Under the pieces are notes generated by a model. It was not told where the DNA came from and made no database searches. It saw nothing but the letters and a program-made list of their open reading frames with translations. From assembly GCA_036872755.1 (NCBI GenBank), contig JAVHNS010000001.1, positions 4,400,549-4,464,548 on the forward strand: a stretch of DNA of 64,000 bases. The letters run 5' to 3'. A program made the position numbers and the translations under genes. This DNA is from Orbilia blumenaviensis (taxonomy: Eukaryota > Ascomycota > Orbiliomycetes > Orbiliales > Orbiliaceae). Numbering within the stretch: the first letter of the stretch is position 1; every line of letters begins with the position of its first letter. Shown here piece after piece: positions 50,721 to 64,000 of this stretch.

Positions 50721-51533
50721 TAAAAATAAAAATAAAAATAAAAATAAAAATAAAAATAAAAATAAAAATAAAAATAAAAATAAAAATAAAAATAAAAATA
50801 AAAATAAAAATAAAAATAAAAATAAAAATAAAAATAAAAATGGTTTTTGTATGTATCACGTGATCATTTTGCATGCAAAAACTAAAAATTAAATTAAAAT
50901 AATTAAAACAATTAAAATAAATTAAAAAACAATTTTTGAACTTTGAAGTCAGATTTTGTATGTGTCACGTGACCATTTTGTATGTAAAAACTAAAAATTT
51001 AATAAAATAATTAAAAATAAATTAAAAATAAATTTTAAATTTTCAAGTTAGATTTTGTATGTGTTATGTGATCATTTTGCAGGCAAAAACTAAATAAATT
51101 GAAATATATATATATATATACATATATATATAATTTAAATAAAAATTGTGTTATGTTTATGATTTTGGCTAAAAGTGACTTAATAAAAAAAAATAAAAAA
51201 AATAAAAAAAATGTATTTATAGATGTGTGTGTTTAATCAAATTTAGATAAAAGGTCAAAAAAGAGTATATTAAAATTCTAGAGATATAGATTTAAAAAAA
51301 CAAAAATGGTGAAGAGTTTTGTTAGAGTTAATTTTAGAAATTTCTTAGCAACTTTTTGCCAAGACTTGAAAATAGTGTTAAGACTTCAAAAATCCCATAT
51401 AAATTTGTATGGCAAAAATCAAAAAAAAAAATCTCTAAGTTCGCCAAAAACAACACATTTTTTGGCAGATCTCATATGGATCGCGCCTCGCGCAAGTTCA
51501 ACTCTAACCCTCCTGCAATACTGCAGTCGGGCA
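49931..51533 (-). mobile_element. HelA copy A13 (complete, 1603 bp, minus)
   Basis: Minus-strand start TGCCCGACTGC, loop AGTATT, GCAGGAGGGTTAGAGTTG, then a short deletion in the usual AACCAGCGCGAGG segment. CACGTG cassettes are at about 50860 and 50967, and a mutated one near 51067. The AAAAAT array is 50575-50839, and the end is GTGGCAGTCGGG, TGCTGCGCAGCA, CCTCCTAG. The empty site is at 2152/2153 in F1. About 1 kb of it is essentially identical to A6. Confidence 0.93.
50575..50839 (-). repeat. AAAAAT (TTTTTA) hexamer array in A13
   Basis: About 44 units, with two places where one A is missing (near 50624 and 50694) that shift the frame of the repeat. The sister copy A6 has about 29 units. 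The 100-codon Phe-Ile/Leu frame is a by-product. Confidence 0.97.
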
Positions 51534-54500
51534 AAAATAATATAATATTTAAAAATAATCTGATTATTAAAAAAAAAATTAATAAAAATTTATTAATATT
51601 TAATAAAATATTTAATTTCTTTTACAATATTTTAACAAATACAATAAATTTTTTTGTTAGATAAGATAAAAATTATTTTATGTTTTTTATAAAAAGATTT
51701 TTTTTAAAATATTATTTAAAATTTTAATTAATTTTTTATTATATATTTATAATTTTTTATTTTTAAATTAAATTATATTTTATTATTTTATTATAATTTA
51801 TATTAAATTATTAATTTTAATAATTTATAATATTATTTTATTAATATAATTTTTATATAATTATTTATTAATACTACTAAAATATAGAATTTTATTAATT
51901 AAAAAAATAAAATATTTAAAAAAAATTAAAAAATAATTAAATAAATAATATTATAAATATTTATTTAAATTATATATTTATAAAAATAGATATTTATAAA
52001 AAAAATTCATAAATATAAAAATTAATTAAATAAAAAAATTATATTTTTATAAATTAAAAATTTATAAAATATATTAATTTTTATTTTTTTTAAATTTTCT
52101 TTATTTTTGTTTAAATATAAGAATATTAAATTAATAAAATAGATTTTTATTTTTAAAATAATTTTATATAATTTGTAATGAAATATTTTTTTTTAATTAT
52201 CAAAAATTATTTTTTAATTTATAAAAAATAATTTAATAAATAAAATATTTATTATTATTATTAAATTTATTAAAAATTTTTTTAACTTTATATTTTATAT
52301 AATTATTATATTTAATTTCAATTTTATTTAAATCTTTTTTTAATTTTAAAAATTTTTTTTTTAAAATTGAAATATAAAATATTTTATATATTTATATTAA
52401 TTTAAATATGTTAAATTTAAAATAACATTTTTTAAATTTTTTTTTAATTATATATAAATTAAATTTTTAAAAATTAAATTTTATATAAATAAATATATTT
52501 TATTTTTTTTTTTAAAATTTAAAATTTTTTTTTATTATTTATTATAATAATAATTTATTTTTTTTTATAAAAATTAAAAATTTTTTATAAAAATATTATA
52601 AATATTTTTTATTAATTTTATATATTTTTTAATTTTAAAAATAATTTTTTTTAATATAAAAAAAAAAAAAAATTTTAAATATCTATTTTTTTAATATTTT
52701 ATATAAGATGTATTTAATAATTAAATATTAAAAAATATTATAAATAAATTTTATTATAAATAAAAAAAATATTTAATTATTTTAAATATAGTTTAAAAAA
52801 TTTTAAAAATAAATTTTTTAGAAACTTTATTTATTTAAATATAATTTTTAGTTATAATATTTAATTTAATATTAATTTAATTTATAATTAATTATTAATA
52901 TTTATTTATAAAAAAAAGATTGTAATTAAAAATATATTTTTATTAAATTCCATATTTAAAAAAAAAATATGATTATAATAAATTTATTATAATTTTTTAA
53001 TTTTTTATTAATTATTTTATAAAATAAAAATAACAACTTTTATTAATTTATCTATAATAATTAATATTTTATTATATAATTTATTAATAAAAAAATTATA
53101 TATTAAAAGTATTTTTTATATAAAATTATAAATAATAATTTTGAAAAATATATTTAATATATTATATAATTAAAAAATTTTATAAAATTTATATTAATTA
53201 AATTTATTTTTACAATAAAGATTATAAATTTTAATATATTTTTTAATTTACTTTTTTATTTAAAATTAAAAATAAATTTTTATAATAAATTTTTAAATAT
53301 GATTAATTTTAAAATAATTATAAATTAAATAATTATAATATAAAAAAATAAATTTTTTTTAAAATTTCTTAATCAAAATATAAAACAAATTTTAAAATAT
53401 AATAATTCTATTAATTAATTTAAAATAAAAAAATATATTTTTTTTTTTTAAAATTCACTATACAATAAAATTTTATTTATAAACTTTAAAAATTTTTTAT
53501 CAAAAATTATTTTTAATATTATATTTTATTAAATTCAAAAATTTATTAATAAAAATTTAATTTTTAATATCATTATATTTAAAAATTACTTTTTTATTAA
53601 ATTTAATATTTTTAATAAAATTTAATTTTTTATTTATTATATTTATAAAAATATATTTTTTTTTTTTGAAATATATTATTTTTATATTATATTTATTAAA
53701 AAGTTTTTATTATTAAATTTATTATTTATTAAATTTTTTTATAATTAAAAAATAAATAAAATTTTTATAATTAAATAAAATTATAAAAAATTTTTGATTT
53801 TAAAAATAAACATATTATTTTTAATATATTTTTATAATAATTATTAATTTTTTGTTATAAATAATATATTATAATTATATTATATTAAATTTATAAAAAA
53901 TATAAATAATAAAATATTATTATTTATTTTTATAAAATTAAAATAAATAAATTTTTAATATTATTATAAAAATATTAATTTTAATTTTAATAAATAATTT
54001 TAAATTATAAAATTTAAAAATAAAAATTAAAGTAAAAAATTTGTTAAGAATTTTAAAAATTTAAATTTTTTTAAATATTATTTTAAACTTTAATTATTTT
54101 TTAATAAATTTAAAAAAAACTACTAATATAAAATTATATTTTTAAATAAATTATTAATAATAATTACAAAATTTAAAAAATGATTATATTTTTTTAACAT
54201 TTTTAAAAAAAAGTTAATCTTAAATAATTTAAATTTTTTTAAAATTTATTTTGATTTTATTTAAAATAATTATAATTTTTAAAAATTTATATTTAATAAT
54301 AATAAATTTTGATTTATTTAATATTATATATAAATTATAATTCTGAAAAAATTTTAATATTATATTAATATTTTCTTTATATTTTTTTAATATTTTATTA
54401 AAAATTAAAACATTATTTAGATAGATAATACAAATGATATTTATATATTTTTAAAACATATGATTTATAAAAACTTGGAAAAAAATTAATGTATTGATTA

Positions 54501-54830
54501 ATTTAAATAATATAATTAAATATTTAAATTATAACAATATTGAAAAGTTGTTTTTTATTTTTTTTTTAAATTTATTTTAATATTATAATAAATATTATTA
54601 ATATCCAATTTAATAAAATAATTTGTATTTATTAAACAATTAAAAAATTTATTTATTAATAATAAAAATTTAATATTTTTAATTATAATATTATTTAAAT
54701 TTTTATAATTAATATATATTTATAATTTTTTATTAAATTTTAGTATAAATAATATAAAATATTTTACAAATAAATTTGAAAATTAAATAAATTTATTATG
54801 AAAATTTTTATTAATATATTTATATAAAAT

Positions 54831-54863
<33 letters not shown>

Positions 54864-57800
54864 TAAAAATTTCGATTAAATTTTTTTTTTTAAAAAAATA
54901 TAATCTACAAATTAATTAATTTTTAATAAAAAATTTTTTTATTTAAAAATTAAAAAATTAATTTATTATCTTCAAAAATTTAATTTAAAATTTTTTTTTT
55001 TTTTATTAATTTTTTATATTTTAAAAAAAATATATTTTATAAAATAAAATTTATTTTAAAAATAATTATTAATTCTTTTTTATAATATATATTAAATAAA
55101 TTAATAATAAACTTTTTTTAAAAGTTAATTATTTAATTGAATTTTAAAATAAATTTTTTTATAATTATATCTTATAAATTTAAAATAATAAATTTTTTAG
55201 TTAATATTTAAATTATATTTTTCTAATTAAAAAAATTTAAAAACTAATTTATAAAAAATTTTTAAGATATTTATTATGATTATTTCCAAATATCTATTTA
55301 TAAAAAATATAAAAATAATTTCATAAATAATTATTCCAAAAAAATTATTATTAAAAATAATAATATATATTTTTTAAAATTTTTAAATATAAAATAAATT
55401 AAATTATTTAACAATTTTAAAATAAATAAATAAATTTTTTATTCTACAATCTAATAAAGATATACTAAAATTTTTATTAACATTAACTAATAAAAAAAAA
55501 TAATTTTTAATTAATTATAAAAAAAATTATTTAAATAATCTATTTTTAACAATACATAATTTAAATCCTTCAAATAACATTAAATTTTAAAACTTTTTTA
55601 ATTTTTTTTTTCCATATTTATTCTTTCATAAATATCATCAAATTTAATTTTGTTAATATAAAAAAATTTATTAAATCTTAATTCAAAATAATCTTATTTA
55701 AAATTAATAATTTTAAATCAATAATAAAATAAAACAAAATCATCTTATTTATAATTAAAATAATCTTCTTAAAAATAATATCTAAAACCAAACCAAATAT
55801 TAAAAATAAAATCTCAATAATATATATATTACCATTTTTCATTTTAAACATTTAATTTAATTTCTAAAATATAAAAATTTCCAATAAAAATAATATATTT
55901 TCAAATATAATTAATATAAAAATTATATTTTTTATAAAATAAATAAATAATTAATTTTTTACAAAATCAATATTAATAATTTTTTTTTTTAATCAAGTTA
56001 TACTTAGTAATATATTTAATATTAACTATATAATAATATTTATTTTTTAATAATATTTTATAATTTTTTTTTTATAATTAATATTAAATTAAGTAATATA
56101 AATATCTTAATAAATTAAAAATTAAATAATAATTTGAAAAAAATATTAATAAAGATATTTCCTACAATTAAAAAAAATATTAAAATCATAAAAAATAAAT
56201 TAAATAAAATTAAAATATTTAATATATAAGTTTTATTTATTATAACAAAAATCACAAAAATAAAAAATATAATTGTAAAATCTTATATTTAAAAGTTAAT
56301 TCTCATATAAATAATAATGAAAAATAATTTTTTAATATTTTAAAATAATATATTTAATTTTATTAATTTATTTATAAATAATAAAAAAATTAATATTTTT
56401 AATTTTTTTATAATAAACTTTTTAATCTTCTACAAAATTAATTTTATAAAAATCACTATTAACATAAAAAAGAATATTTTAATATTTTTTAAAAAAAAAT
56501 TATTTTTTATTTTCAATATATCTATATCCAACACATTCAACAATAAAAATAATATAATAATTTAAACATTTATAATTCAATTAACTTTAAATTATATAAT
56601 TATAAATTTTATATTAATTATAAATTTTTTTTTAATAATTTATACATCAAATTTATTTTTTTTTAAATTTTATAAAATTATATCATTAATATAAATTTTA
56701 AAAATAAAGATTTTATCATCGTTTTAATTTTTGTAAAATATAATTAAAAAATTAAAAAAAAAATTTTTATAAATTTTTTTTTTTATTACTTAAATATTCC
56801 ATAAAAAAATTTTTTTATTTATAAAAAATTTAATTATAAATAAATAATAAATTTATTTTAATAAAAAAATTTTTTACTATATTAATAAATTATAAATAAA
56901 TTTTAAAATTTTATAATATAAAATCAATATAAATTAGGTAAATATAATAAATTCCTTTAAACATATATTTTTAAATAAATTATTTATTAAAATATTTTTT
57001 ATAATTTAAATAAATTCTAAATATTAAATTTTTCTAAAACTAATAATATTTTTAAAGAATTAAATTATAAATAATTAAAATAACTTCAAATCCAATCTTT
57101 TTTTTTTAAATAATAAATTTAAAAATATTTATAAATTAATTAGAAATAATTAAATAATTTAAAATTTATTTAAAAATTTATTATTAAAATTATTTAATTT
57201 CTTAAAAAATAAATTAGTATATTATTTGAATTTTTTTTATAATAAGTAGTGGTAAAAAATTAATATTCATAAATTTAATATTTCTATATTATTAAAATAT
57301 ATTATTTTATCATAATTTTTTATAATTTTTAATAATATATTTTAATTTATTATAATTATAATAAATAAAATTATTAAATTTTAATCCCTTAAATTTTTTA
57401 TTATATAAATAATTATATTAAATTATATTAAGATTCATAAAAATTAGGTTAAAAGTTTTATTTGAAGTAAAATTTTTATTTTTATTTTTATATTAATTTT
57501 TATTTTTTTTATAATTATGATTTTTATTTTAGGCAAGGTTTTTTCCCTTATTTTTAAATTTTGATTTATTATAATAATAGTTAAATTTTTTTTTATTTTT
57601 ATTTCTTTATATAATATTATTAATTTTAATAATTATTTTTTATATATTTATACAACTCATAAATTTATATTATTATTTTTTAAATAGAATTTGGAGTTTA
57701 AAATTATATTTAAACCCTTCTTTAATTTTATAATAAATATTAGATTTATTTTATCTTATAAAAAATATAATTTAATTAAATTTATTAAAATATTTTTATA

Positions 57801-57968
57801 CTAAATTAATTTATTTTATACTATTAAATTTTTTTCTTACTTAATTAATTTTATTATTTTATCTATATTATTATCAAAAAAAAATAATAAAAACCTCAAA
57901 ATTAATTATTAATTCCTTAATAACTAAATTAAATTTATTTCCATATTCTAAATAATAAATATTATAAT

Positions 57969-58055
57969 TGTAAGGGAATATACGTAACAGGCTTATAGCC
58001 GGATTTGTCTGTACCGCTCTATAAATAGAGAGTACGATATATTATTATTTATACA
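57969..58055 (+). promoter_or_regulatory. LtrG 5' end with TATA-like box
   Basis: An 87-bp GC-richer stretch with TGTAAGGGAATATACGTAAC at the start and the palindromic CTCTATAAATAGAG about 50 bp in. Its mutated twin is at 44831-44916. The position fits a retroelement promoter with an unusually short U3; transcription is inference. Confidence 0.5.
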
Positions 58056-60250
58056 TATAATTGATTATTAATTATATAAATATAAATTTACATACATATT
58101 AATATATATATATATATATATAATATTAAATTTATATTATTATACATTATCAGTACTATTTCCAAATTATTAAAAAAATCTTTATAATATATATTATTAT
58201 ATATTTTAAGTTTTATTGTAAGTATTAACTTAGAATATATCTAATCCCTAAAACTTATTTTTATTTAAAAAATTTATTTATATATATATAAATATGAATA
58301 TTTATTTTTTAGAATATAGATTACTACCTAATAATAACAATTATTATAATTAGTATAAATAAATTATATTATTTTTATATTTTTAATTAAAATATAGTTA
58401 TATTTTGTTAGATTTTATTATAAATACACCAATAAAATTCTTAATTAATATTTTTGTAATTTTATTTTTAATTAAAATTTTTAATTTTATTGGTTTAGTT
58501 TTTATAATTAAAGTTATAAATAATTATTTTTTAATTTTTATTAAAAAATATAAAATAATTAAAATTATAATTAAATAATATATATAATAATTTATACATA
58601 AAGTTATTTATTCAATAATTTTTAAATTTAAATTTACAAAAATAATATAAAATATTAAAATATATTTTAAATCTAACAGTTATATTATTATAAATGTATT
58701 AAAGATGTATTTTTAATATTTTTTTATTAAAATTAAAAATTTTAATATATATATAAGTATATAAAAATATTTTAAAAATATTATAAATATATAAAAAAAA
58801 TATTATAAATTTATAATTAAAAAATTTAAAAATTTTATTTTTATAAATATAGTATTTAATATTTTTTATATAATTTTAAATATAGTTATTAAATTTTTTA
58901 TTTAATCATTTATTAATATTATATTTTTTAATAAAAAAATAAAATAAATTTTTAATAATTTTAAAATTTTATTATTTTATAATTTATTTATAAAAAAAAA
59001 TATAAAAAATATTTAAAAAAATATTATTAAATTAAAATAAAAAATTAATATTTTTTAAAATATATTAAAAATATTAAATTTAATAATAATTATAATATTT
59101 AATATTAAAAAAAAAAAAAATATAAATATATTATAAATTTAAATATATAATTAGATTTAAATTAAATAAATAAAAAAATTTATATTGATAATAATTAATA
59201 AATTTTAAATTTTAAAAATAAATTATATTTTAAATTTAAATAAAAAAAAATTATATATTTTTTATATTTTATTTATAATAAAATTAATTATTTAAAAAAA
59301 AAATACTAAATAAAGTATATATATTTAAAATTTTAAAATTATAAAATTAAAATTAAAATTAATATTTATTTTATTATATAAAAATTTTATAATATATATA
59401 CTTCCTATATTATAAATATTATAAATAAAATAATAAATAATATTATTTTATTTATATAATATTTAAATTTAAAAATAAATAATTAATTTTATAAAAATCT
59501 AATTTTATTTATTAAAAATATATATATATTTTTTTTAAAAAAAAATATATATATAATTAAAAGATAATTTTATTGTATTAATTAAAAAATATAAGTAAAT
59601 TATAATTATAATTTTTATTATTATTTTAAATATATAAAAAAGTTTTTGTATATCTTAAATAGTATTAAATTTTTATTTTATTATAAAATTAATAAATAAA
59701 AGTATAAGTATATAGTTTAAATTTTATAAAATTTTTATTAAAAAAAAAAATTATTTAATAATAAAACTTTTTTTTAATTTTAATATAGGATTTTATATAT
59801 TGGAAAATATTATTAAATTTATAATGGAGGAATAAAATAATATTTTTTTTTTTTAAAACTTTAGTTTTAATAATAATAATAAAATTTTAAAACTTTTTAG
59901 TTATTATTTTTATAATTAAAATAATAGATATATTATAATAATATAAAAAATTAAATTATATAAGTTAGAGAATAGTATGTAGGGTTATAATTTAAACTAA
60001 AATAGTATTATTATTTAATAAATAAAATAATTTAATTTATAAGTTTTATATTTTAAGAAAAAATATTATACATTAAAATATAAATTTTTTTATTAATAAA
60101 AAAATATGATTTTTTAAATATATTTATATAAATGTAGTGGATTTATTTAAAATTGTATTTTTATATAAATAATATTTAAATTTTATGAATAAGTTGCATA
60201 AATAAATAAAGTATATATTTATAATTATAAATAAAATTATTAAAATAAAA

Positions 60251-60914
60251 CTAGGAGGCTACTGCGCAGCATTTAAACCTGATTGTAGCATTTTGATTTT
60301 AAATGAATAATATATAACTTTTATATATGTTATGTGATAATTTTTGATGTTAAAATTAATTTTTTAATTTTTTATTTAATTTAATTTAATTTAAATTTAA
60401 AAACCATATAATGTTATTTTTTTATATATTATATAATTATTTTGTATACAAAAATTAAATTAAATTAAAATAAAATTAAATAAAAATTAAATAAAAATAG
60501 TTTTAATATTAAAAATTATCACATAACCATGATTTTACTAAAAATAACTTAATTAAAAAAATTAAAAAAAAGATAAAAATGATAATTGCAAATTTATCCA
60601 CTTAATTAAATTTAAATAAATAATTAAAAAAAAAATATATTAAAATTTTAAAATCATAAACTTAAAAATAAAAAAATAGTAAAAACTTTTATCAAAAGTA
60701 ATTTTCAAAATTTTTTAAAATTTTTTAACAATTTTTTGCCAAAACCTAAAAATAATACCAAAACTTAAAAAATCCCATACAAATTTATATAATAAAAATT
60801 AAAAAAAAAAAATTTTAAATTTGTCAAAAATAATATATTTTTTAGCTGGTTTGGGTAGGATCGTGCCCTCGCACTAGTTCAACTTTAACCTTCCTGTATA
60901 AATGCAGTCGGGCA
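60251..60914 (-). mobile_element. HelA copy A12 (complete, 664 bp, minus)
   Basis: Minus-strand start TGCCCGACTGC, loop ATTTAT, GCAGGAAGGTTAAAGTTGAA; the end is ACAATCAGGTTTAAATGCTG, CGCAGTAGCCTCCTAG, followed by host TTTT. The empty site is exact at 47858/47859 in G1: the flanks join as ...TATTTA|TTTTATTTT (minus strand), so one T belongs to each end and nothing is duplicated. Confidence 0.92.
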
Positions 60915-63900
60915 TAAATATATTTTTTTATATAAAAAAATAAATATTAAATTTATTTTATATAATTTATTGTATGAATAAAAAAAAAAATTTAATTTTA
61001 ATTTTAAAATTATAATTATATAAATAAATAATATAAAAAAATTTTTATAAGTAAAAATTTAAAAATTTTATTTTAAATATAATATAAAAATTAAAATTTT
61101 TGTTTTATATATATATAAATAAAATAAAATTATAAAATATATAATTAAAATTATATAAAAATTAATATTTATTATATTTATAGAGTTAAAATTATTTAAA
61201 ATTTTTTAATTTAAAATATTTTTTATAATTTATATTATAAATAATTAATTAATTATTTTAAAATTTATATTTTTATATAAATAATTTATTAATTTAAAAA
61301 TAAAATATAATTATTTATATTTATTTAAATATTTTATATATATTATGATATTTAAAAAATAAAGATAAAAATTTTTTAATTAATATTATGTATAAAAAAA
61401 TATTTTTTTAAATTATATAATAATTTTTAAATAATATAAAATTTAAAATTTATAAAAATATATAATTTTATTTATATAAAATATTATATTTATTAAAAAT
61501 TTTATATTTATAAAAAAAGATTTTAATATATATTTTATTAATAAATAATATTAAAAAAAATTTAATATTAATATTAATTTATTAATTTTAATATTTTTAA
61601 ATTTTAAAAATATAATATTAATAAAAAATTTAAAAAAAAAAAATTATATAATAATTAAAAAAAATATTTTAATATTTTATTTATTAAAAATTTTATATTT
61701 ATATAATTAAATTTTTTAATTTTTATTAATAATTTTATATTTAATATTTAAAATTTTAAAAAAAAATAATAAAAATATTATAATTTTTATAAATAAAATT
61801 ATAAAAGAATAAATTATTTTATAAAAAAATAATAAATTATAAAAAATTAATATAATTATAAAAATATTTATAAATTTTTATAAACTTAAAACTACACATA
61901 TATTCCATATAATTATAATTAAATATTTTAATAATAAAAATTTAATAAATATAATTATTATATTTATAATAATAAATAATATAATAATTAATTTTAATTT
62001 ATTTTAATTTTATAAAAAAACTATAATTTTAATTAAAATAAAAAAATAAAATAAAATTATATATAAAAAAATTAATTTATTATATAAAAATAAAATATAA
62101 TATAAATTTTTAAAAATATTATTTAAAATAAAATTAATAAATATATATTAAATTTTTATTTATAAATATATAAAAAATAAGATTTTATATAAAATAAAAT
62201 TTATAATAAAAAAATATAAATAAAAATTTAATATATATTATATAAATATTTATATTTTAATAATAAATTTATAATATATATATTATTAATTTTAATTATA
62301 ATTTTAAATTTAAAAATTTATTAATTAAATATTAAAATAATTTTTTTTAATATTATTTTATTTAAATTAAAATAAATTATTATAATTATATTAGAAAATT
62401 ATATAATTAAAAATAAAATAAAAGTATTTTTATTATTTAAATTTTTATATAAATTAAAATAAACTTTATATTTATAAAATAATAATTTATATAATATTTT
62501 TTTAAATAAAAATTTTTTATTTAAAATGGAAGTAAATTCAATAAATAAATATTTTTATATTATAAATGATATGATAATTATTACTTACATTAAGAACTTT
62601 CTTATAATTATAAAAAATTTTTTTATAATATATAAAATAAAAAAAGTTTTTATACTACTATAATACAAAATTAAAAATATAAATAAAATTAAATAATTTT
62701 TAAAATTATGAATTATATATAATTATATTAATAAAATTATATAAATTAATTAAGAAAAATATTATAAAAATATATTTAATTAATTTAATATATTTAATTA
62801 AAAGATAAAATTAAATTTTATAAATTTAAATATATAATTATCAAAAAATAATAAATAATTATTATTAAAAAAAAATATATAATTTTATTAAAATATATTA
62901 AGATTTTTTATATATATTATTTAAAATAATAAAATTAATTTAGTTTATATTATAATTAAATTAAAATAATATTTTTATATGCTTATTAAGGAATATTAAA
63001 AAGTTATAATATAAATATATTAATATTTAAATATAATTTATAAATATATTTTATATTATAATAAAAATAATATTAAAAAAAATAATTATTATTAACACTT
63101 AAAAAATGTAATAATATAAATTAAACACAAACTTATAATTTAAAATTAATAATTTATAAATTTATTTTAAAATATATATAATAAATAATATTATTTTATA
63201 ATTAAATAAATTATAAAAATTTATTACAAAATTTTTTATTAAAGTTAAAATAATTATTTTAAATTATATAAATTATAAAAATATATAATTATAAAAGTTA
63301 TTAAAATCTATATTTATATAATTTATATTTAATATATTTATACTTTTACCTCCCACAATGTTATATATAAATAATATTTTCATTATAACCATAAATATTA
63401 TAAGTAAAAATTAACAACAATTTAAATATTATAATATTTAATATTTTTAAATATATAATAAATTTAAAAAATATATTTTTAAATTTATATATTTAAAATT
63501 TAAAAATTTTATAATTAATATTATAACAAAGTTTTTGCATTTATAAATATATAATTATTTATTTAATAATATAAAATTATTTTAAAATTAAAAAAATAAA
63601 AACAAATTTTATTTTTATATATATAAAATTAAAAAAATTAAAATCTTTAAATCTTAAAACAAACAAAACCAATAAAAATGAAATAAAAAATAAATTTTTA
63701 TAAAAATCAAATAAAATCTAAAATTATTCTAAATATAATATAAAAATTTTATAATTTATATATTACAATCAACAATAATTTGTTTATAAAATTATAAAAT
63801 AATTTATATATTTATTTTTATATAAATATAAATAATATTATTTTATAAAATTGATTTTTTATTTATTATATTTAATAAAATCTATATTATATTAAATACA

Positions 63901-64000
63901 TTAATAATTTATTAATTAATACTAAAAATAATTAAAATAATTAATACAATTATAATTATAATAAGTATAATAATAAAAATAGGAAAAAAAATTGCTATAA

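Larger units (their letters stand above)
48527..57968. mobile_element. LtrF copy F2, truncated on the right by LtrG G2
   Basis: LTR 48527-49088 followed by interior 49089-57968, collinear with F1 from 1315 to about 9000. HelA A13 is inserted at 49931-51533. F2 interrupts LtrG G1 and is itself interrupted at 57968. Between about 54900 and 57100 the plus strand has C but few G, with opposite polarity from about 57470. No coding domain is readable. Confidence 0.82.
57969..64000 (+). mobile_element. LtrG copy G2 (runs to the window end)
   Basis: Starts TGTAAGGGAATATACGTAAC with a TATA-like CTCTATAAATAGAGAG at 58018, and aligns with G1 to 61605. HelA A12 is nested at 60251-60914. Beyond 61606 there is no second copy for comparison. 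61606-64000 is nearly pure A/T with no gene or repeat that I can name, probably the LtrG interior. Where the LTR ends is unknown. Confidence 0.7.

Noticed and set aside
1..64000. Organellar, Plasmodium or Dictyostelium-type DNA
   Set aside because: No organellar genes, rRNA or tRNA; GC-normal islands (MiteB, A14, the LtrY LTR end) and transition-only decay between copies argue for a GC-normal genome with RIP-type mutation rather than uniform AT bias.
61606..64000. Further genes at the right end
   Set aside because: Nearly pure A/T with stops in all frames; only scattered G/C (for example around 62525-62600 and 63350), no motif or open frame of note.

Overview
The window is an extremely AT-rich, essentially gene-free block (GC roughly one tenth by eye, not computed). 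It is built almost entirely of transposable elements nested inside one another. Aligned copies differ mostly by C-to-T and G-to-A changes, often of one polarity for a kilobase or more. Together with LTR retrotransposons and Helitron-like elements, this points to a filamentous ascomycete whose repeats were degraded by repeat-induced point mutation (RIP), for example a pericentromeric or other AT-isochore region. The species cannot be told. No intact protein gene, rRNA or tRNA was found. Nearly all long open frames are translations of microsatellites or of element ends.

Six repeat families were separated by comparing copies within the window; the names are local labels. HelA is a non-autonomous rolling-circle (Helitron/Helentron-like) family with 14 copies. 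Copies start with TGCCCGACTGC, end in a hairpin plus CCTCCTAG, are always followed by T and make no target duplication; six empty sites are present in the same window. MiteB (2 copies) has CTCTTGAG inverted ends and TA target duplications. LtrX, LtrY, LtrF and LtrG are four LTR-retroelement families.

Layout. 1-10344: degraded LtrF copy F1, carrying HelA copies A6 and A1 and ending in its LTR. 10345-14265: inverted LtrF fragment F3 carrying A7. 14266-16077: A2. 16078-17142: unassigned. 17143-17905: A8. 17906-19097: LtrX fragment carrying A3. 19098-20579: unassigned. 20580-32088: A4, split by a full-length LtrX (21931-31697, duplication TAATC) that itself carries MiteB B1 and HelA A5. 32214-39087: full-length LtrY (duplication CTTAT) carrying the GC-richer HelA A14. 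39656-41697: two LtrX pieces in opposite orientation. 41698-44830: older sequence with MiteB B2, HelA A10 and a possible pseudogene. 44831-64000: LtrG copy G1 (with A11), interrupted by LtrF copy F2 (with A13), in turn interrupted by LtrG copy G2 (with A12).

The most interesting system is HelA. Its defined boundaries, terminal hairpins with conserved stems but variable loops, internal 20-bp palindrome, tandem CACGTG cassettes and expandable hexamer array suggest a compact family that moves as AT-rich DNA. Two copies in opposite orientation at different LtrF sites (A6 and A13) look nearly identical over about 1 kb, which implies recent movement.
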